From Catonia carolina (taxonomy: Eukaryota > Arthropoda > Insecta > Hemiptera > Achilidae), in NCBI GenBank assembly GCA_035578175.1, contig JAQMRL010000011.1:8071501-8135500 (forward strand): DNA of 64,000 nucleotides. The letters run 5' to 3'. Made by a program: the position numbers and the translations under genes. Positions 33,581 through 44,430 of the stretch are shown here, one piece after another; positions within the stretch are counted from its first letter, which is position 1; each line of letters begins with the position of its first letter. The notes under the pieces were generated by a model. It was not told the origin of the DNA and did not search any database. It saw only the letters and a program-made list of their open reading frames with translations.

Positions 33581-34599
33581 CTCAGCTACCCAAAAAACAT
33601 GGTAATTAAAGAAAACAGCTTCTGGTACCCAGTACCATGGGAAGTACTCAATTAGAAAACTTAATAAAAAATAAAAGAATCAGCTTTGAACTTGACCGTA
33701 AGTTTAACAGTTACGAATCTGAATTATTTTTATGTGGTAGTAAAAAAATGAAGGGCAAATTGACATCACATCAATAAATTTATGAAGTCGTAACAATAAA
33801 ATAATAATCCGATGGGGTAATAAAAAAATGTAAGCAGCAAATAAATGGTGGTACTAAAATTAAAATCCAGTAAAGTTATGAAATTAAAACGAAATGTTTT
33901 AAAAACGGTTATAATACTTGAGAATTATTAGTTAACCACTGAAAATTGCTGTTATATGTTTCTAGCGTTCATCTAACTACAGTCAACTTTGTTGAACATC
34001 ATCGTGGTATTCATTCGATATAAAAGAAGCCCTGCTTGAGGCAGAATTGAGTTGAAAGGTAGTAGATACAGAAGAACGTTGACCTGGCGACCCAGTTCAG
34101 TTCAGAAGCCTCTACCTCCTCCACGTTCTTCTTCTTCGTCATCATCATCACCACCATAATCATCATTTATGATGATGCCATTGCCACCACGATCATCAAC
34201 AAAGTTAATCATGGGAGACGAAAAGGAAAATATATAATATAAGAACAACAAACTATTTCTGTCCGCACTTATAAATGAGTAATCAAGAACGTGCGTATGA
34301 CGATGGAAAGCGAGACGTGGGTAAAACATTAATGAAAAGATAGACCTAATAATTAGTACTCTTGATATTAATTTTTAAACGTAGAGTATCTTTATTATTA
34401 AATATCTTAAAATAACTTTTACAAAAAAAATCCATCTAAAATTTAACGAACACAAGATTACTTTTGACTTCTGAGTTTTAATCAAGAACCTCACCTACCA
34501 AAGATACGATCTACTGAATTTTTTCCTCTAAATCTTCGAGTATTTTTTAAATTTTGTTCGTTTGTACGAGGTACCCTCAGAAATTACTCAAAATATTTC
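33581..34599. other. Unassigned stretch with a TATA-like site and acidic low-complexity frame
   Basis: TATAAAAG at 34019-34026 is followed by a stretch less AT-rich than its surroundings. On the minus strand 34102-34329 is a 75-codon frame that ends in an Asp/Glu/Gly run (NDDYGGDDDDEEEERGGG), which is a GAT/GAA trinucleotide-rich tract and not a recognisable domain. Probably low-complexity DNA; a small host exon cannot be excluded. Confidence 0.3.
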
Positions 34600-35692
34600 T
34601 ATTATTCAGAAGCTTGGAAGATTATGAATGGCATAGGCTATATTTAAATACAAAGAAAGGTAAGTTGTCTACGATCTGCATAACAATCAAACAGCTGTTT
34701 TGAGAATTGAGGAGTACGAAAAGGAAAAAAGTTGTACGACAAGGATGTTGTTCATTGTTACTGCTTTTTAACTTGTATATATAAGAAGAAGCTATAAATG
34801 AAATCAAGGAAAAATTTGACGCAGGAATAAAAGTTCAAGGAGAAAAAATAATAAGGCTGAGATTCGCCGATGACTTCGAAGTATTAGCCGAGACAAAGAA
34901 AAACTAGAGGATATCTTAAATCAAATGGATGAGATCTTGAGAAACGATTACTTCGAGGAGATCTTGAGAGAGGGTTATTAATGTTCATGAAGGATACTTC
35001 ATGAAGGATACTTCATGAACATTAATAACAACAAGACGAAAGTGTTATGCAGTAGTAAGAGTGGGTTAAGAGGAGATAGGAAATTTAAAAGCAGACAACG
35101 AAAACATACACGAAGTTGAGGAATTTTGCTATCTAGGGAGTAAAATAACAAAGGATGGCAGAAGCACAAGTGATATCAAAAGTATGATTGCTTAAGCTAG
35201 AAGGGCCTTTGAAATAAAAAAACCAGCTTACCAACTACAAACATTGATTTACAGATAAAGAAAATTTTCTTAAAACACTATATTTGGAGTGGACGGGGAG
35301 TGAAAAGTGGGTGATAGGGGCGATAAAAAGGAAGAGGAAAGAAGCTTTTGAAATGTGGTGTTATACGAGAATGTTAAAGATTAGGTGGGTGGACAAAATA
35401 AGTAATTTAGAGATTCTTAGACGAGTAGATGAAAGAGGAAGTTTACGAAAACCCTTACCAAAAGAAGTATAGGCTAGTGGGGCATATCTTAAGTCATCCA
35501 GGTATTGGTCTATCAATAATGGAGGGTAATACTGACGGAGTGAATTGTAGGGGGAAGGCAGAGGTTAAAATATTTCAGGTAAATTACAAAAGATGTAGGG
35601 TATTACAGGTATGTAGATATGAAACGGCTTGCGCATGATAGACAGCTTGGAGAACTGCATCAAACAAGTCGAAAGACTGATGACAAAAAAAT
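34600..35692 (+). pseudogene. L-A: longer LINE copy including RT catalytic motif
   Basis: Pieces in order are TAVLRIEEYEKEKKVVRQGC, LFNLYIEEAINEIKEKFDAG, LRFADDFEVLAE (the FADD catalytic pair of the reverse transcriptase), GYFMNINNNKTKVLCSSK, then the YGSE..W, EAFEMWCYTRMLKIRWVDKI and VGHILSHPGIGLSIMEGN C-terminus. The end is CATCAAACAAGTCGAAAGACTGATGAC plus A7, again the R390-like hairpin. Frameshifts and a local inverted duplication at 34975-35028 disrupt it. Confidence 0.9.
34975..35028. repeat. Perfect inverted repeat inside L-A
   Basis: Arms of 18 bp (34975-34992 and 35011-35028), beginning TTATTAATGTTCATGAAG, flank an 18 bp spacer. The right arm is normal LINE coding sequence (FMNINN), so the left arm looks like a templated local inversion. 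Confidence 0.85.
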
Positions 35693-36150
35693 AGGTTATA
35701 TGGCATTACGGAATTTTTAACTTTTGAAAAGAAATTATGATTGGTAAAATGAAGTCATTTTTATTTTATTTTGTGTAACGTTGTTTAGGAAGGTTAGTTC
35801 TTTCACTTATTCTATTCTAGAATCTATTGCGTATAATGCTAATCGTATTGTATGTAGTATGTTGTCAGGTATCAGGTACCTGACAGTACAGCCCAGCAGT
35901 ATAAAATCCTTTTTCTTTCCGTTTTTTTAAATGTTTGGAAACTATTTACAGGACATATTCAACCAATAAAGGCTAATAAAAATGTGCAACGATTCCAAAA
36001 ATCAAACAGATCGTCCTACCATTTTTTAAAGAAATTGATTTTTACCTATTTTTCTTAGAACATCTACTCAGTTGTTCTCAGGTCGTATGTTTTCCTCCCA
36101 AAGGCAATTCATACTGATGTTAACCAGATTCCTGTAACCAAAACTAATTG
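35693..36150. other. No recognisable feature
   Basis: AT-rich, with a GTATCAGGTACCTGAC near-palindrome at 35868-35883. No frames. Confidence 0.4.
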
Positions 36151-36189
36151 GTTTTAATTGTAGAGTTGTGATTTAGCATTCCACGTGTA

Positions 36190-36480
36190 AAGTTATGAGG
36201 AAAGTTAAACGCTTTAGTAAGTTTAGTTCGCACACGGTCAATCTTAGACCAAGTGAAGTGACTTTAAACGTTCCGAGATAGCTCTTTTTGAAGCCCACAT
36301 TATCAGTATTCGTTCATTGTAGGCTTTTCTCCTTTCTTCTGTCCATCCGGTGTGTTCTGTTTTCGCTCTTCATGGAGGCCCTTGAAGTCCGTAATTAGTT
36401 GTCTGAATTTGGTTCGGTTCATTCCGGTTTTCTTAATATCCTTTCTGACTTCTTTAAACCAATATGGGTTGGTTTATAAT
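36190..36480 (-). pseudogene. L-C C-terminal fragment
   Basis: Reading leftward: WFKEVRKDIKKTGMNRTKF, then QLITDFKGLHEE and a WASKRA-like end, homologous to 32870-33150 through about 280 bp including the GGTCTAA downstream block. Confidence 0.75.
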
Positions 36481-37788
36481 AAGAAATAAATATATTTTAA
36501 ATCTTACATCTGAAGTAGCTTACTGAATTTTTGCGATATACAAAAATTATTCGTCACATTTACAGAAATTTATTTCAACTTGAAATGTTTATAGAAGACA
36601 AAACAAATATTATTATTCAACGATTCAACGTATTTATCTTACTTCTGAACCAATGCATACCTCTCAGTGTTTTCGTGTACAAAGATTCTTAAATAACCGA
36701 AATTTTGCTACGTATATCTGTAAGTATAAATGCCTAAGCTCTCGCTGGCTGACTGATTCATTTAACACTGAATCTCGAACTTCCCGACTATCTAAAAAGC
36801 AGAAATCCAGCAACTATTTTCCTCGGGCGTTGAATGGTAAAAACTAAGCCATTTAAATTTCGATCATTTACACCAAAAAGATGAAAACGAGGGTTCTCTT
36901 TTTTCCTCCCGGAAAAGGGGACTTCTCAAAAGCAGTATAGGCCTACATGATTTCTGTACCTCTCCAAAGAGTTGTAATTGTAAAAATCGCCATAATTACT
37001 CTTAAAGTAATACCTACAAAAAGTTAAGTATGGAGTGAAACCGAATAAAGCAAATACATAGACCACTATTACAGGAACAAAAGTAAATACAGGATTTAAT
37101 AAATGTTAAAACAATTAATTTTATTATTACTATTATTATTATTATTATTATTATTTATGCTTTACTTGCGCATCACAAATAGATAAAATATTCAACTATT
37201 GCACTTGACCTACTGGTTCCAGGTCTACAAGAACTCTTTAAAAAGGTTTTATTTCTGTTCTCACGCTTTCAAATTATTAGAACAATTAATAAGAACAATG
37301 TGATATAAAATGATTAAATATTTTATAAGTAACATCTGAGTACGTTGAAGTGCACGGCGAAAAGGTTAAATTAAATTTTAATATTTCATAAAAAACTAAT
37401 AAAATTTTAAAAACACATAAAACAATCAATAATTTCTTCCTTCGTTCACAATCAACCCTATAAAATAATACAAGAAAATACTATTGTTTACAACTTTGGA
37501 ATTTTATAATTATTTAATTACGTTTAGTAAACTAATAAAATATCCATGAAGGTCAATTAAAATATATTCAACTAATACAATTGCAGAATATTATTTAAAT
37601 ATATGCACGATTGCCAACTGAACGAAAAAAATAAATATTTTTCATCAAAAATAATATGAAACTTGCAATGAAAAATCTTAGTAAAATTACAGTAATCATG
37701 AAAATTATGAAATATTAAGTAACATGAAACTGTAGTTAAGAGTATGTAAATTTTTACAATGCTGAATCAGATGATATCTATATATGTA
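36481..37788. other. AT-rich DNA, nothing recognised
   Basis: Contains only the TTA microsatellite listed separately. Confidence 0.4.
37120..37155. repeat. (TTA)n microsatellite
   Basis: About 11 TTA/TAT units with one early interruption. Confidence 0.9.
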
Positions 37789-37852
37789 TACTGGGTGTCC
37801 CAAAAGTCCGAGTACGGAAAAATATTTCCAATGTAAGGGAAATTTCAAGATA

Positions 37853-38340
37853 CAGTCAATTCCGGATAATTGGGGCACATCGGGACCGGAGCATTTTGGC
37901 CTAATTAAACGGCTGGCCCTAATAAATGAATTCGTAAACTGTGGCGTATACGATACTGTACTTTATTAAAATTATCACATACATAAATTTTACATGCAAG
38001 TTCTATCCATATACGCACGAAACAAATAAAAGGGTATCAGAACAATGATTAACTTTTTAGCAAACCCTTTTGCCTTGGTTTTAAGCATTGAACCATTGAC
38101 ACTAACACCTTGCGAAGTTACAATGGCGAACCATTCATTCAACGCTTCTCAAGTGGATCCATCCATCACGTTTTCTTTTCTGAGATGTTCTTTTAATGCC
38201 CCCTCCTGGCGTATTTTCTTTTCTCGGAGCACGATACAAGCTACGGTAATTTTCGTTTCCGATAGTTTACGTTGGCTTAAGTTAGGTGGATACGTTTATA
38301 TTTTGTCGTGAAGCTTTATTCGTTCACACAGTCATATCGT
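37853..38340 (-). mobile_element. pogo/Tigger-like fragment
   Basis: CAGTCAATTCCGGATAATTGG after TA is a pogo-type terminus. The adjoining frame on the minus strand encodes the CENP-B/Tc5 helix-turn-helix. The right-hand terminus is not found, so the right boundary is approximate. Confidence 0.65.
38046..38283 (-). pseudogene. pogo transposase, CENP-B-type DNA-binding domain remnant
   Basis: Reading leftward: QRKLSETKITVACIVLREKK, then (after a stop) EALNEWFAIVTSQGVSVNG and SMLKTKAKGFAKKLI. The pattern alxxWFxxxxxxGxxvxGxMLxxKAxxfAxKL is the HTH_Tnp_Tc5/CENP-B domain. The DDE part is missing. Confidence 0.75.
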
Positions 38341-39255
38341 TAAGCTGTATTTAACTCACAAAGACGTTGATAGTAGGTAAGCCTACGCATAAAAATATCA
38401 ACAAAATGTGTGAAACGAATGGGAATTAAAAAAAAGTATGCCTGCAGATAACAAAACAACCAGACTCGAGAAACGGTATGTTACAGTACACTCATGAAAT
38501 CACAAAAACTGAAGAGAAGCAAGGAATTATGGACGTTTTATGTACGTATGACAAGTGACAACTAACCATAAGTTGCAAGGAGGCTATACAGCTTGTAAGT
38601 TTGGGCAAAACTAGTGGATATGACTCACTGAAATTTGTGCAATGATGATTATGTAGCCTACGCAATGTACTTTCCATCTTGTATCTTTCTTTTGTAGCCA
38701 TCTTGAATGTAACTGTTTTTTATGACATATGATTTCAAATGCGAAATTTCAAGACGATTTGAATGGCGAAAACTCCACATCGATATCTCATACGGTTTCG
38801 AAAATATTCTTTCACCGCCTTTCTTTGCATTTCAGCAGCACCTAATTGAATCTCACGTGTATTTTTTAACTTTCACATTTGCAAATATCTTGAAATTTTC
38901 CTTACATTCAAAATATTAAGCTCTTTTCGGACTTTTCACCTAGGTATTCTAAGTAATACACGACATGAAAATAAGGTATTGCTGAAATTTAAAGAAAGGA
39001 GAGTATTTTCCAAATTTTACGAGATATCGATGTGCAAATCAAATGTTCGCCAATGAAACTGTCTTGAAATTTCGCATTGAAATCATGCCCACCTTCCCAT
39101 TAAAAAAATTGAAGTCACATTCAAGATGGCGGACAAAATTTTTGATTCATCATAAAATAGTATTTTGTATTCGAGAGAGGTTCATATTAGCATATCTTGA
39201 AATTTTCCTCAACATTCGAAACATTAAAGAGCTCTCAGACTTTTGAGACACCCAG

Positions 39256-39486
39256 TACTATATGTAATATTGTTTTAGTCTTTTCTTTTGAACAATTATT
39301 TTTATAAATTACATATAACTACATGAATAATAAATAAATATCTATACTTTGTTATAATATACACCTTTGTAATAAATAATGTATTGCAGAATAAAAGTGA
39401 AAATACACAAAAATCAATTCCCACGGAAGTTTATGGTAACAAGATTACTCGTATATGAACAAAACTAATAATTACACAAATTAAGA
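39256..39486. other. AT-rich spacer
   Basis: No recognisable feature. Confidence 0.4.
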
Positions 39487-39709
39487 ATCTGAAGTGAAAC
39501 ACTCACACAATTTTCTCTTGTCAATGTAAATAATGACCAATATAACTTAATTATGTATAATCATGAGTAAACAATGTTATATGAAAAGCAATCTAATTTT
39601 GAATGAATGATGCTAAATGAAAATCAACCTCTGTTCGACTTACAAATACAGAAAATTTTTACTTTAATGTTTACAGAAAAAATATGGTAAAACAAAATTA
39701 TACAAAATA
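39487..39709 (-). mobile_element. HEL fragment, hairpin end only
   Basis: GTGAAACACTCACACAATTTTCTCTTG, then the first ~220 bp of the body; cut off where the pogo-like element begins at 39710. Confidence 0.75.
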
Positions 39710-39990
39710 CAGTTGACCCCGTTTATACCGCGGATTCGGATATAACGCGGTTGGATTATGTCCCCCGACTGTCTTTTTTACGAATCAAAAAATACCAACA
39801 ATGACATTACATAACAAATGTATTTGACTATAGGGTAAATGTAATGTATTTTCGTTATACGGACTTTTTGGTATTGACACTCTGTCAAATGCTTCGAAAA
39901 TCAAAAAAGAGTGATCTATTAAAACGATTGCAACTTTAGTCAGTGAAAAGTTACATTTTACGAAACAGTGGCAGTAAAAAACAAACACAA

Positions 39991-40310
39991 TTTTTTTTCA
40001 TCCGAATGTTTGTACGTTGCAATCTGTTCAATTCAGAACATAAGCATGACCCAATGAGATAACGATGATGTGTATGAAGTGTAAATGAGGTGTAGTTTTG
40101 TACAGACTAAGGCCGACAATTCCTAAGAGCGTATGGTTAACTGAACCCCAACCATCAAAGTACACCGGTAACCACTGTCTAGTGTTGAAATCCGTATAAA
40201 AGTAACTACCTTTACTAGGATTTGAACCAGGAACCTTCATCTCCAAAGATCAGCTGTTACACAGCCAACTCGTGGCGATGACTTTACCTTTAGACCAACT
40301 AGGTGGGTCC
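39991..40310 (-). mobile_element. SINE-C copy with target duplication
   Basis: On the minus strand: box A TGGTCTAAAGGTAAAG, box B GGTTCCTGGTTCAAATCC, a body with GTGGTTACCGGTGTAC, and the tail GAACAGATTGCAACG followed by A8. AAACACAA occurs at 39983-39990 and 40311-40318. Confidence 0.85.
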
Positions 40311-40505
40311 AAACACAAATAACAAACCTTTTTAAAGTTTAATGTGCAAGAGAAAAAATAAGATAATTTTGTAGCCGATTAAATAGTATAGGTGCACATA
40401 GATTTTTAGAAATACAGTACATAAATGTGTTCAAACATGTGTAATTTGTCTAGTCAACATAGCAGTTGTCTAAATTTCTACAATACTACGTATATTGTAA
40501 AGTTG

Positions 40506-41033
40506 CATCAAAAGTAGAATATTGCTCAAGCTAGAAAAGCCTTTTAAATGAAAAACAGCTTACTGACTACAAACATTGACTTACAGATTAGGAAAAATCT
40601 CTTAAAACACTATGTTTGGAGTGTAGCATTATACGGGAGTGAAACGTGGGTGTTAGGGGCTGTATAAAAGAGAGGATAGAAGCTTTTGAAATGTGGTGTT
40701 ACAGGAAAATGTTAAAGATTAGGTGGGTGGATAAAATAAGTAAGCTAGAGGTTTTTAGGCGAGTGGATGAAAAAAAAAGTATATGGAAGTATCTAAGCAT
40801 CTTACCAGAAGAAGGGATAAGCTAGTGGGGCATCTTAAGACATCCAGGTATTGGTCTATGAGTAATGGAGGGTAATATTGAGGGAGTGAATTGTAGGGGA
40901 AGGCAAATGTTAGAATATATACAGCAAATTACAGAAGATGTAGGGTGTTCCAGGTATGTAGATATGAAACGACTTGCATAGAACAGCTTTGGAGAACTGC
41001 ATCAAACCAGTCGACAGACTGATGACAAGAAAA
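40506..41033 (+). pseudogene. L-A: 5'-truncated LINE fragment
   Basis: Encodes IAQARKAF, LTTNIDLQIRKNLLKHYVWS, ALYGSETWVLGA, EAFEMWCYRKMLKIRWVDKI and VFRRVDEKKSIW with frameshifts, ending in CATCAAACCAGTCGACAGACTGATGACAAGAAAAG. Confidence 0.88.
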
Positions 41034-41253
41034 GAGAGTAAGTAAATAATAGACTTCTTTATAATTTTCTTAAATAAAGGAAAATATTTTCTGCGTTTAT
41101 TAATACGTAATAGCCAGTGTTTTACAGTGCTTATATTTAAGGTTAATTATTTCGAAATACAGTACATACATAATTATCAAAAGCTAATATCCCTGGCTAT
41201 ACCGCGGATCCTACGATTTCGCCCCTATACCGCGTAATAACCGAGGAGCACTG

Positions 41254-42430
41254 TATTAATACAGAATAACTGTTTTATTTAAAGGAACCAATAATTCGTT
41301 AATAACTTTTTACAATCGTTTTTTCAAGACACGCGTAGTATTTAACAAATACGGTGTTAAAATCAGGTTTGTAATTTAATATTATTAGGAAATATATAAA
41401 TAAATAAACCAGTTTTTATTCAATAAATTTCAACGAGCATTAAACCTAATTAACTAAATATAATTTCAAGTTTTTTTTTCTTTTAATATATACCAGTTTA
41501 TTCGAGTGATTCATATTTTATTTAAAATAAAATTCAATTAATGAATCCATATTATATATATAATTAATTTAATTTTTAAAAGTACTGTACTACTACAGAG
41601 GGCAACTGGTTAAGTGCATTTATATTTATAAATTAATAAATAAATTAGGGTAACTGTTAATTTATGCCAGCTTAGTAATAAACTAACTTGATCTCGTTGA
41701 CAATTAAGCATATTCGTGCTTTGTCATTTTGTTTCGTCAAATATCTTTCTCTCTCTTTCCATTCATTTACGGTATCAACTCTTCCGTTATGTCATATAAA
41801 TTTAAAACCGACGCGGCGCCGTTCCTTTATGACAATAGGTTACAGTAAATTACAATTTAACAACCGCGAATAATGTGAATATATCAACGTACACGAAAGG
41901 CCTACCTACATGATGCACCGCTGCACACCAGGCAAGCCAAGTGTCATTTGTTCGATTCGTGTGTGCGATAACCATAAAGTCAGTATAATACGATTGTTGC
42001 TTACGTACTCGTACGGGACTTTTTCAACATTTGACAGTAACAAGTAACAACAGTTCTTGATTCTGGAAGAAAGCATTCTTAAATAAAATTTTACGATGTA
42101 GTTACTTACAATGTATTTTGTAGCAACGTTTTCTTCGTCACGTTTTCCTTTTTATCTTTTTTCATTAACTCTTTATTTTATAATATATTTATTATTACAG
42201 ATAATTACCTCTCCAACAAAGGTTGCTTAAAGGAAGAAGGAAAAGAATGTAGTACAATCAAGGACAATTCGTAAATAAATAAACTTTACTGTGAAATATT
42301 GGATACTATTCTTATTACAAGTACTGTACATATTTACAATATTATTAATATCGATCAGCAATCGTGTTGGGTTTCAAATTTTTTTCAGCTGTATCTCTTT
42401 TTACATTCACTTCCCCAATGTTAATTATTT
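41254..42430. other. AT-rich DNA, nothing recognised
   Basis: The stretch 41790-42060 is less AT-rich (CCGACGCGGCGCCG, CACCGCTGCACACC) but holds no frame or motif I can name. Confidence 0.4.
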
Positions 42431-42513
42431 TTTATCCCTAATGTGTGTATATTGCAATCTGTCCAATTTAAGAACAATAAGTAACCCCAAAACAGGCCAT
42501 GGAGTAATAATTT

Positions 42514-42910
42514 ATGCCCATAACAGGCAGATGGAGTGTTAAATTATTTGAACTCAATCTGCTAGTTCCAGGGCTACAAAAAGTAGTTCTGTTTCTTATC
42601 ACATGACCAGCCAGTTATATGACTGAAGCATTTAAGAATAGAAGAGGTAAAGGTGTAAAAGATACTAGTTAGAGTTATCTCCTCTGAGAATAATGAATTT
42701 AATTATAGAACCAGACTCTGTAGTAAATGAAGTGAAAGCGTCATTTCCAGGGTAAGTAGTAGGAAAGTAGATGCTCTTCGGGCCGGGCATGCCGATAAGC
42801 ATACTCATCACTCAGTGAGGAAGGCAAGAGTAAACCACCTCACTCCTCGTTTTACTTAGTAAAGCCTCTAGAGATTCAAACCAATCTTTCGGCTGATTAC
42901 CTAAACAACA
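42514..42910 (+). mobile_element. R390 copy inserted in SINE-C
   Basis: TGCCCATAACAGGCAGATGG to CCTAAACAACA. The target AAGYAACCCC lies 25 bp before the usual 5' end, so this copy carries an extra 5' segment (AAACAGGCCATGGAGTAATA). Confidence 0.88.
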
Positions 42911-43091
42911 AGCAACCCCATGACCCAATGAGATCTAGATGATATGTACGCCATGTAAATGAGATGTATTGTACAGACTCAGACCGATAATTCCTGAGAA
43001 AGTAGGCTATGGTTAATTGAACTACAACCATCAAAGTAAATCAGTAACCACTGTCTAGTATTCAAATCCGTAAAAACTTACCTTTACTACG

Positions 43092-43291
43092 ATTTTTTTT
43101 AAAATTTATTTATTTAACGTCGCATCAACTGCAAGGTCATTAGCGACGACGTTGGGGTGTAACTGTGCGAAATGAGGATGAAATGATTTTTTGTAACGTA
43201 TGAAAATATGCCGTGTCTGAGTGGGATTCGAACCCAGGACCGCATGATGAGAGGCGAGCGCGTTACCAACTACGCCAATGCGGGCAGCTTT
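43092..43291 (-). mobile_element. SINE-A copy with target duplication
   Basis: On the minus strand: GCATTGGCGTAGTTGGTAAC (box A), TCCTGGGTTCGAATCCCAC (box B), body, GTCGTCGCTAATGACC and GTTGATGCGACGTTAAATAA tail. The head looks like a full tRNA domain with a CTCATCATG-type anticodon arm. TTTACTACGATT flanks the inserted segment at 43083-43094 and 43347-43358. Confidence 0.92.
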
Positions 43292-43293
43292 TA

Positions 43294-43343
43294 CCAGGGC
43301 CGTTGAATAAAAGATTCAAGATTCTTTTATTCAACGGCCCTGG
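43294..43343. repeat. 50 bp near-perfect palindrome at the SINE-A 5' end
   Basis: CCAGGGCCGTTGAATAAAAG is mirrored by its complement across a ~7 bp spacer (TTCAAGA). It lies inside the target duplications, so it arrived with the SINE or formed at the insertion. Confidence 0.85.
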
Positions 43344-43469
43344 GCTTTTACTACGATTTGAATCACGGAACTTTCGTCTCCAAAAATCAGCTGTTCAACA
43401 GCTGATTCGCGGCGACTACTTCACCACTAGACCAACCCAGTGGATTATATGAACAATATAAATAAAGAT

Positions 43470-43640
43470 TTATGTTTTATGTTAAAATCGAGTTTTCACT
43501 AGAAATATACGTTTTCAGGCCCCCCGAGTTCCAAAAATAGAAAACCGAAGTTGAAACTTGGAACTTAAATTAGGTATAGATTTGATCTACGAACGAGAAC
43601 TTGAGAAACATTTCCAAGTTTTAAAATAACTGTTCTTGTT
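43470..43640 (+). repeat. HEL fragment
   Basis: AAATCGAGTTTTCACTAGAAATATACGTTTTCAGGCCCCC matches the 5' part of HEL. A second piece (CCACGAGAGATCCGAGACG, 44360-44430) may be the same copy, split by the SINE-A at 43928. Confidence 0.6.
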
Positions 43641-43927
43641 AGTTTTTACTTTTCTCTTTGCGATAGTTTACCTGTTTCTTTATGCTTATTTATTGAATCA
43701 ATTTCCCATAAAGTAAAAATGTTTACATTGTGTTAGTTAAAATATATTGTAAAGTAATTATAGTTATAAAATAAAAGTTTTTTTATATTTTTCTCCTTAT
43801 TGCAAATGGACAAACATAATCTTAAAGTATTTTTTAATTTCTATTGTTATTAAAATAAAAAATATATTACCTATTATTGTTATTTTATGTAAATGTAATT
43901 GAATTTATCATTTAATTTTCTGTTTCT

Positions 43928-44122
43928 TTTTAAATTTATTTATTTAACGCCGCATCAACTGAAACGGTCATTAGCGACGACGGTGGGGTGTAACTGTAAA
44001 CAATGGAGGATGAAATGATTTTTTTTTGTAACGTATGAAAATATGCCGTGCCTGAGTGGGATTCGAACCCACAACCGCATGATGAGAGGCAAGCACGTTA
44101 CCCACTACGTCAATGCGGCCAA
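43928..44122 (-). mobile_element. SINE-A copy
   Basis: Box A GACGTAGTGGGTAACGTGC, box B GGTTGTGGGTTCGAATCCC and the GACGTTAAAT-type tail (CGCCGCATCAACTG on the plus strand). Closely related to the 43.1 kb copy. Confidence 0.92.
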
Positions 44123-44430
44123 TTTTGTTTATCGTAATCCTTGTAACCTATTTAACTGTCGTAATTTTTGTAGTAGTTATAAGTATGTAAGTGATTAAAT
44201 ATTTTTGTTCTCTATACTTCTATGCGCGGACAGAACTCTTTGTAAAAAAGAGTTTTTGCGTATAAGTATATTTAGTTTAATATATTGTATACTTGTAAAG
44301 CTTACTTTATTTCAGTAATTAAATCGTAATGTATATTTAACTAAATAAAATAAAAAAGATACCACGAGAGATCCGAGACGTATAATTTTATCATAAGTTT
44401 ATTCGTGCAAATTTTTACTTTTTTGACGTC

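Larger units (their letters stand above)
37791..39255. mobile_element. TIR element (TA target) interrupted by a pogo fragment
   Basis: Termini CTGGGTGTCCCAAAAGTCCGAG and CTCAGACTTTTGAGACACCCAG are inverted, flanked by TA. The left repeat continues to TTTCAAGATA at 37852, and the right one carries the same TTTCAAGATA, so the match is cut exactly where a pogo terminus begins. The right half holds two long inverted arms (about 38697-38865 and 38965-39135, around CATCTTGAATGT, GCGAAATTTCAAGAC and CATCGATATCTC) and a second copy of the subterminal sequence near 38880-38935. Confidence 0.75.
39710..41253. mobile_element. pogo/Tigger-like element with nested SINE-C and L-A
   Basis: CAGTTGACCCCGTTTATACCGCGG at left and CCGCGTAATAACCGAGGAGCACTG at right are imperfect inverted repeats flanked by TA (39708-39709, 41254-41255). 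The CCGCGG(A)TTCGG / GGATCC-like inner blocks also pair. Nearly all of its interior is later insertions; no transposase is left. Confidence 0.75.
42435..43445 (-). mobile_element. SINE-C copy split by R390 and by SINE-A
   Basis: Tail TTGCAATCTGTCCAATTTAAG at 42451-42478, body at 42911-43095, head with TCTAGTGGTGAAGTAGTCG-type box A at 43346-43445 (minus strand). R390 interrupts it at AAGTAACCCC/AAGCAACCCC, and SINE-A at TTTACTACGATT, which is present on both sides. Confidence 0.85.

Noticed and set aside
34102..34329. Acidic protein frame
   Set aside because: Asp/Glu/Gly run comes from a trinucleotide-rich tract; no domain, splice signal or homologue recognised.
34277..34345. Short plus-strand frame MSNQERAYDDGKRD downstream of a TATA-like site
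   Set aside because: Only 22 codons, and the apparent donor GTAAAA is weak; too little to call a gene.
40028..40246. 72-codon minus-strand frame with SNPSKG near the tRNA box B
   Set aside because: It is the SINE-C head and body read as protein.
43092..43291. Functional tRNA gene
   Set aside because: Box A and B are good, but a SINE body and tail follow, the acceptor stem does not close and target duplications bound it.
43213..43452. 79-codon frame starting MSEWDSNPGPHDERR
   Set aside because: This is the box B region of SINE-A read in sense, a familiar false protein.
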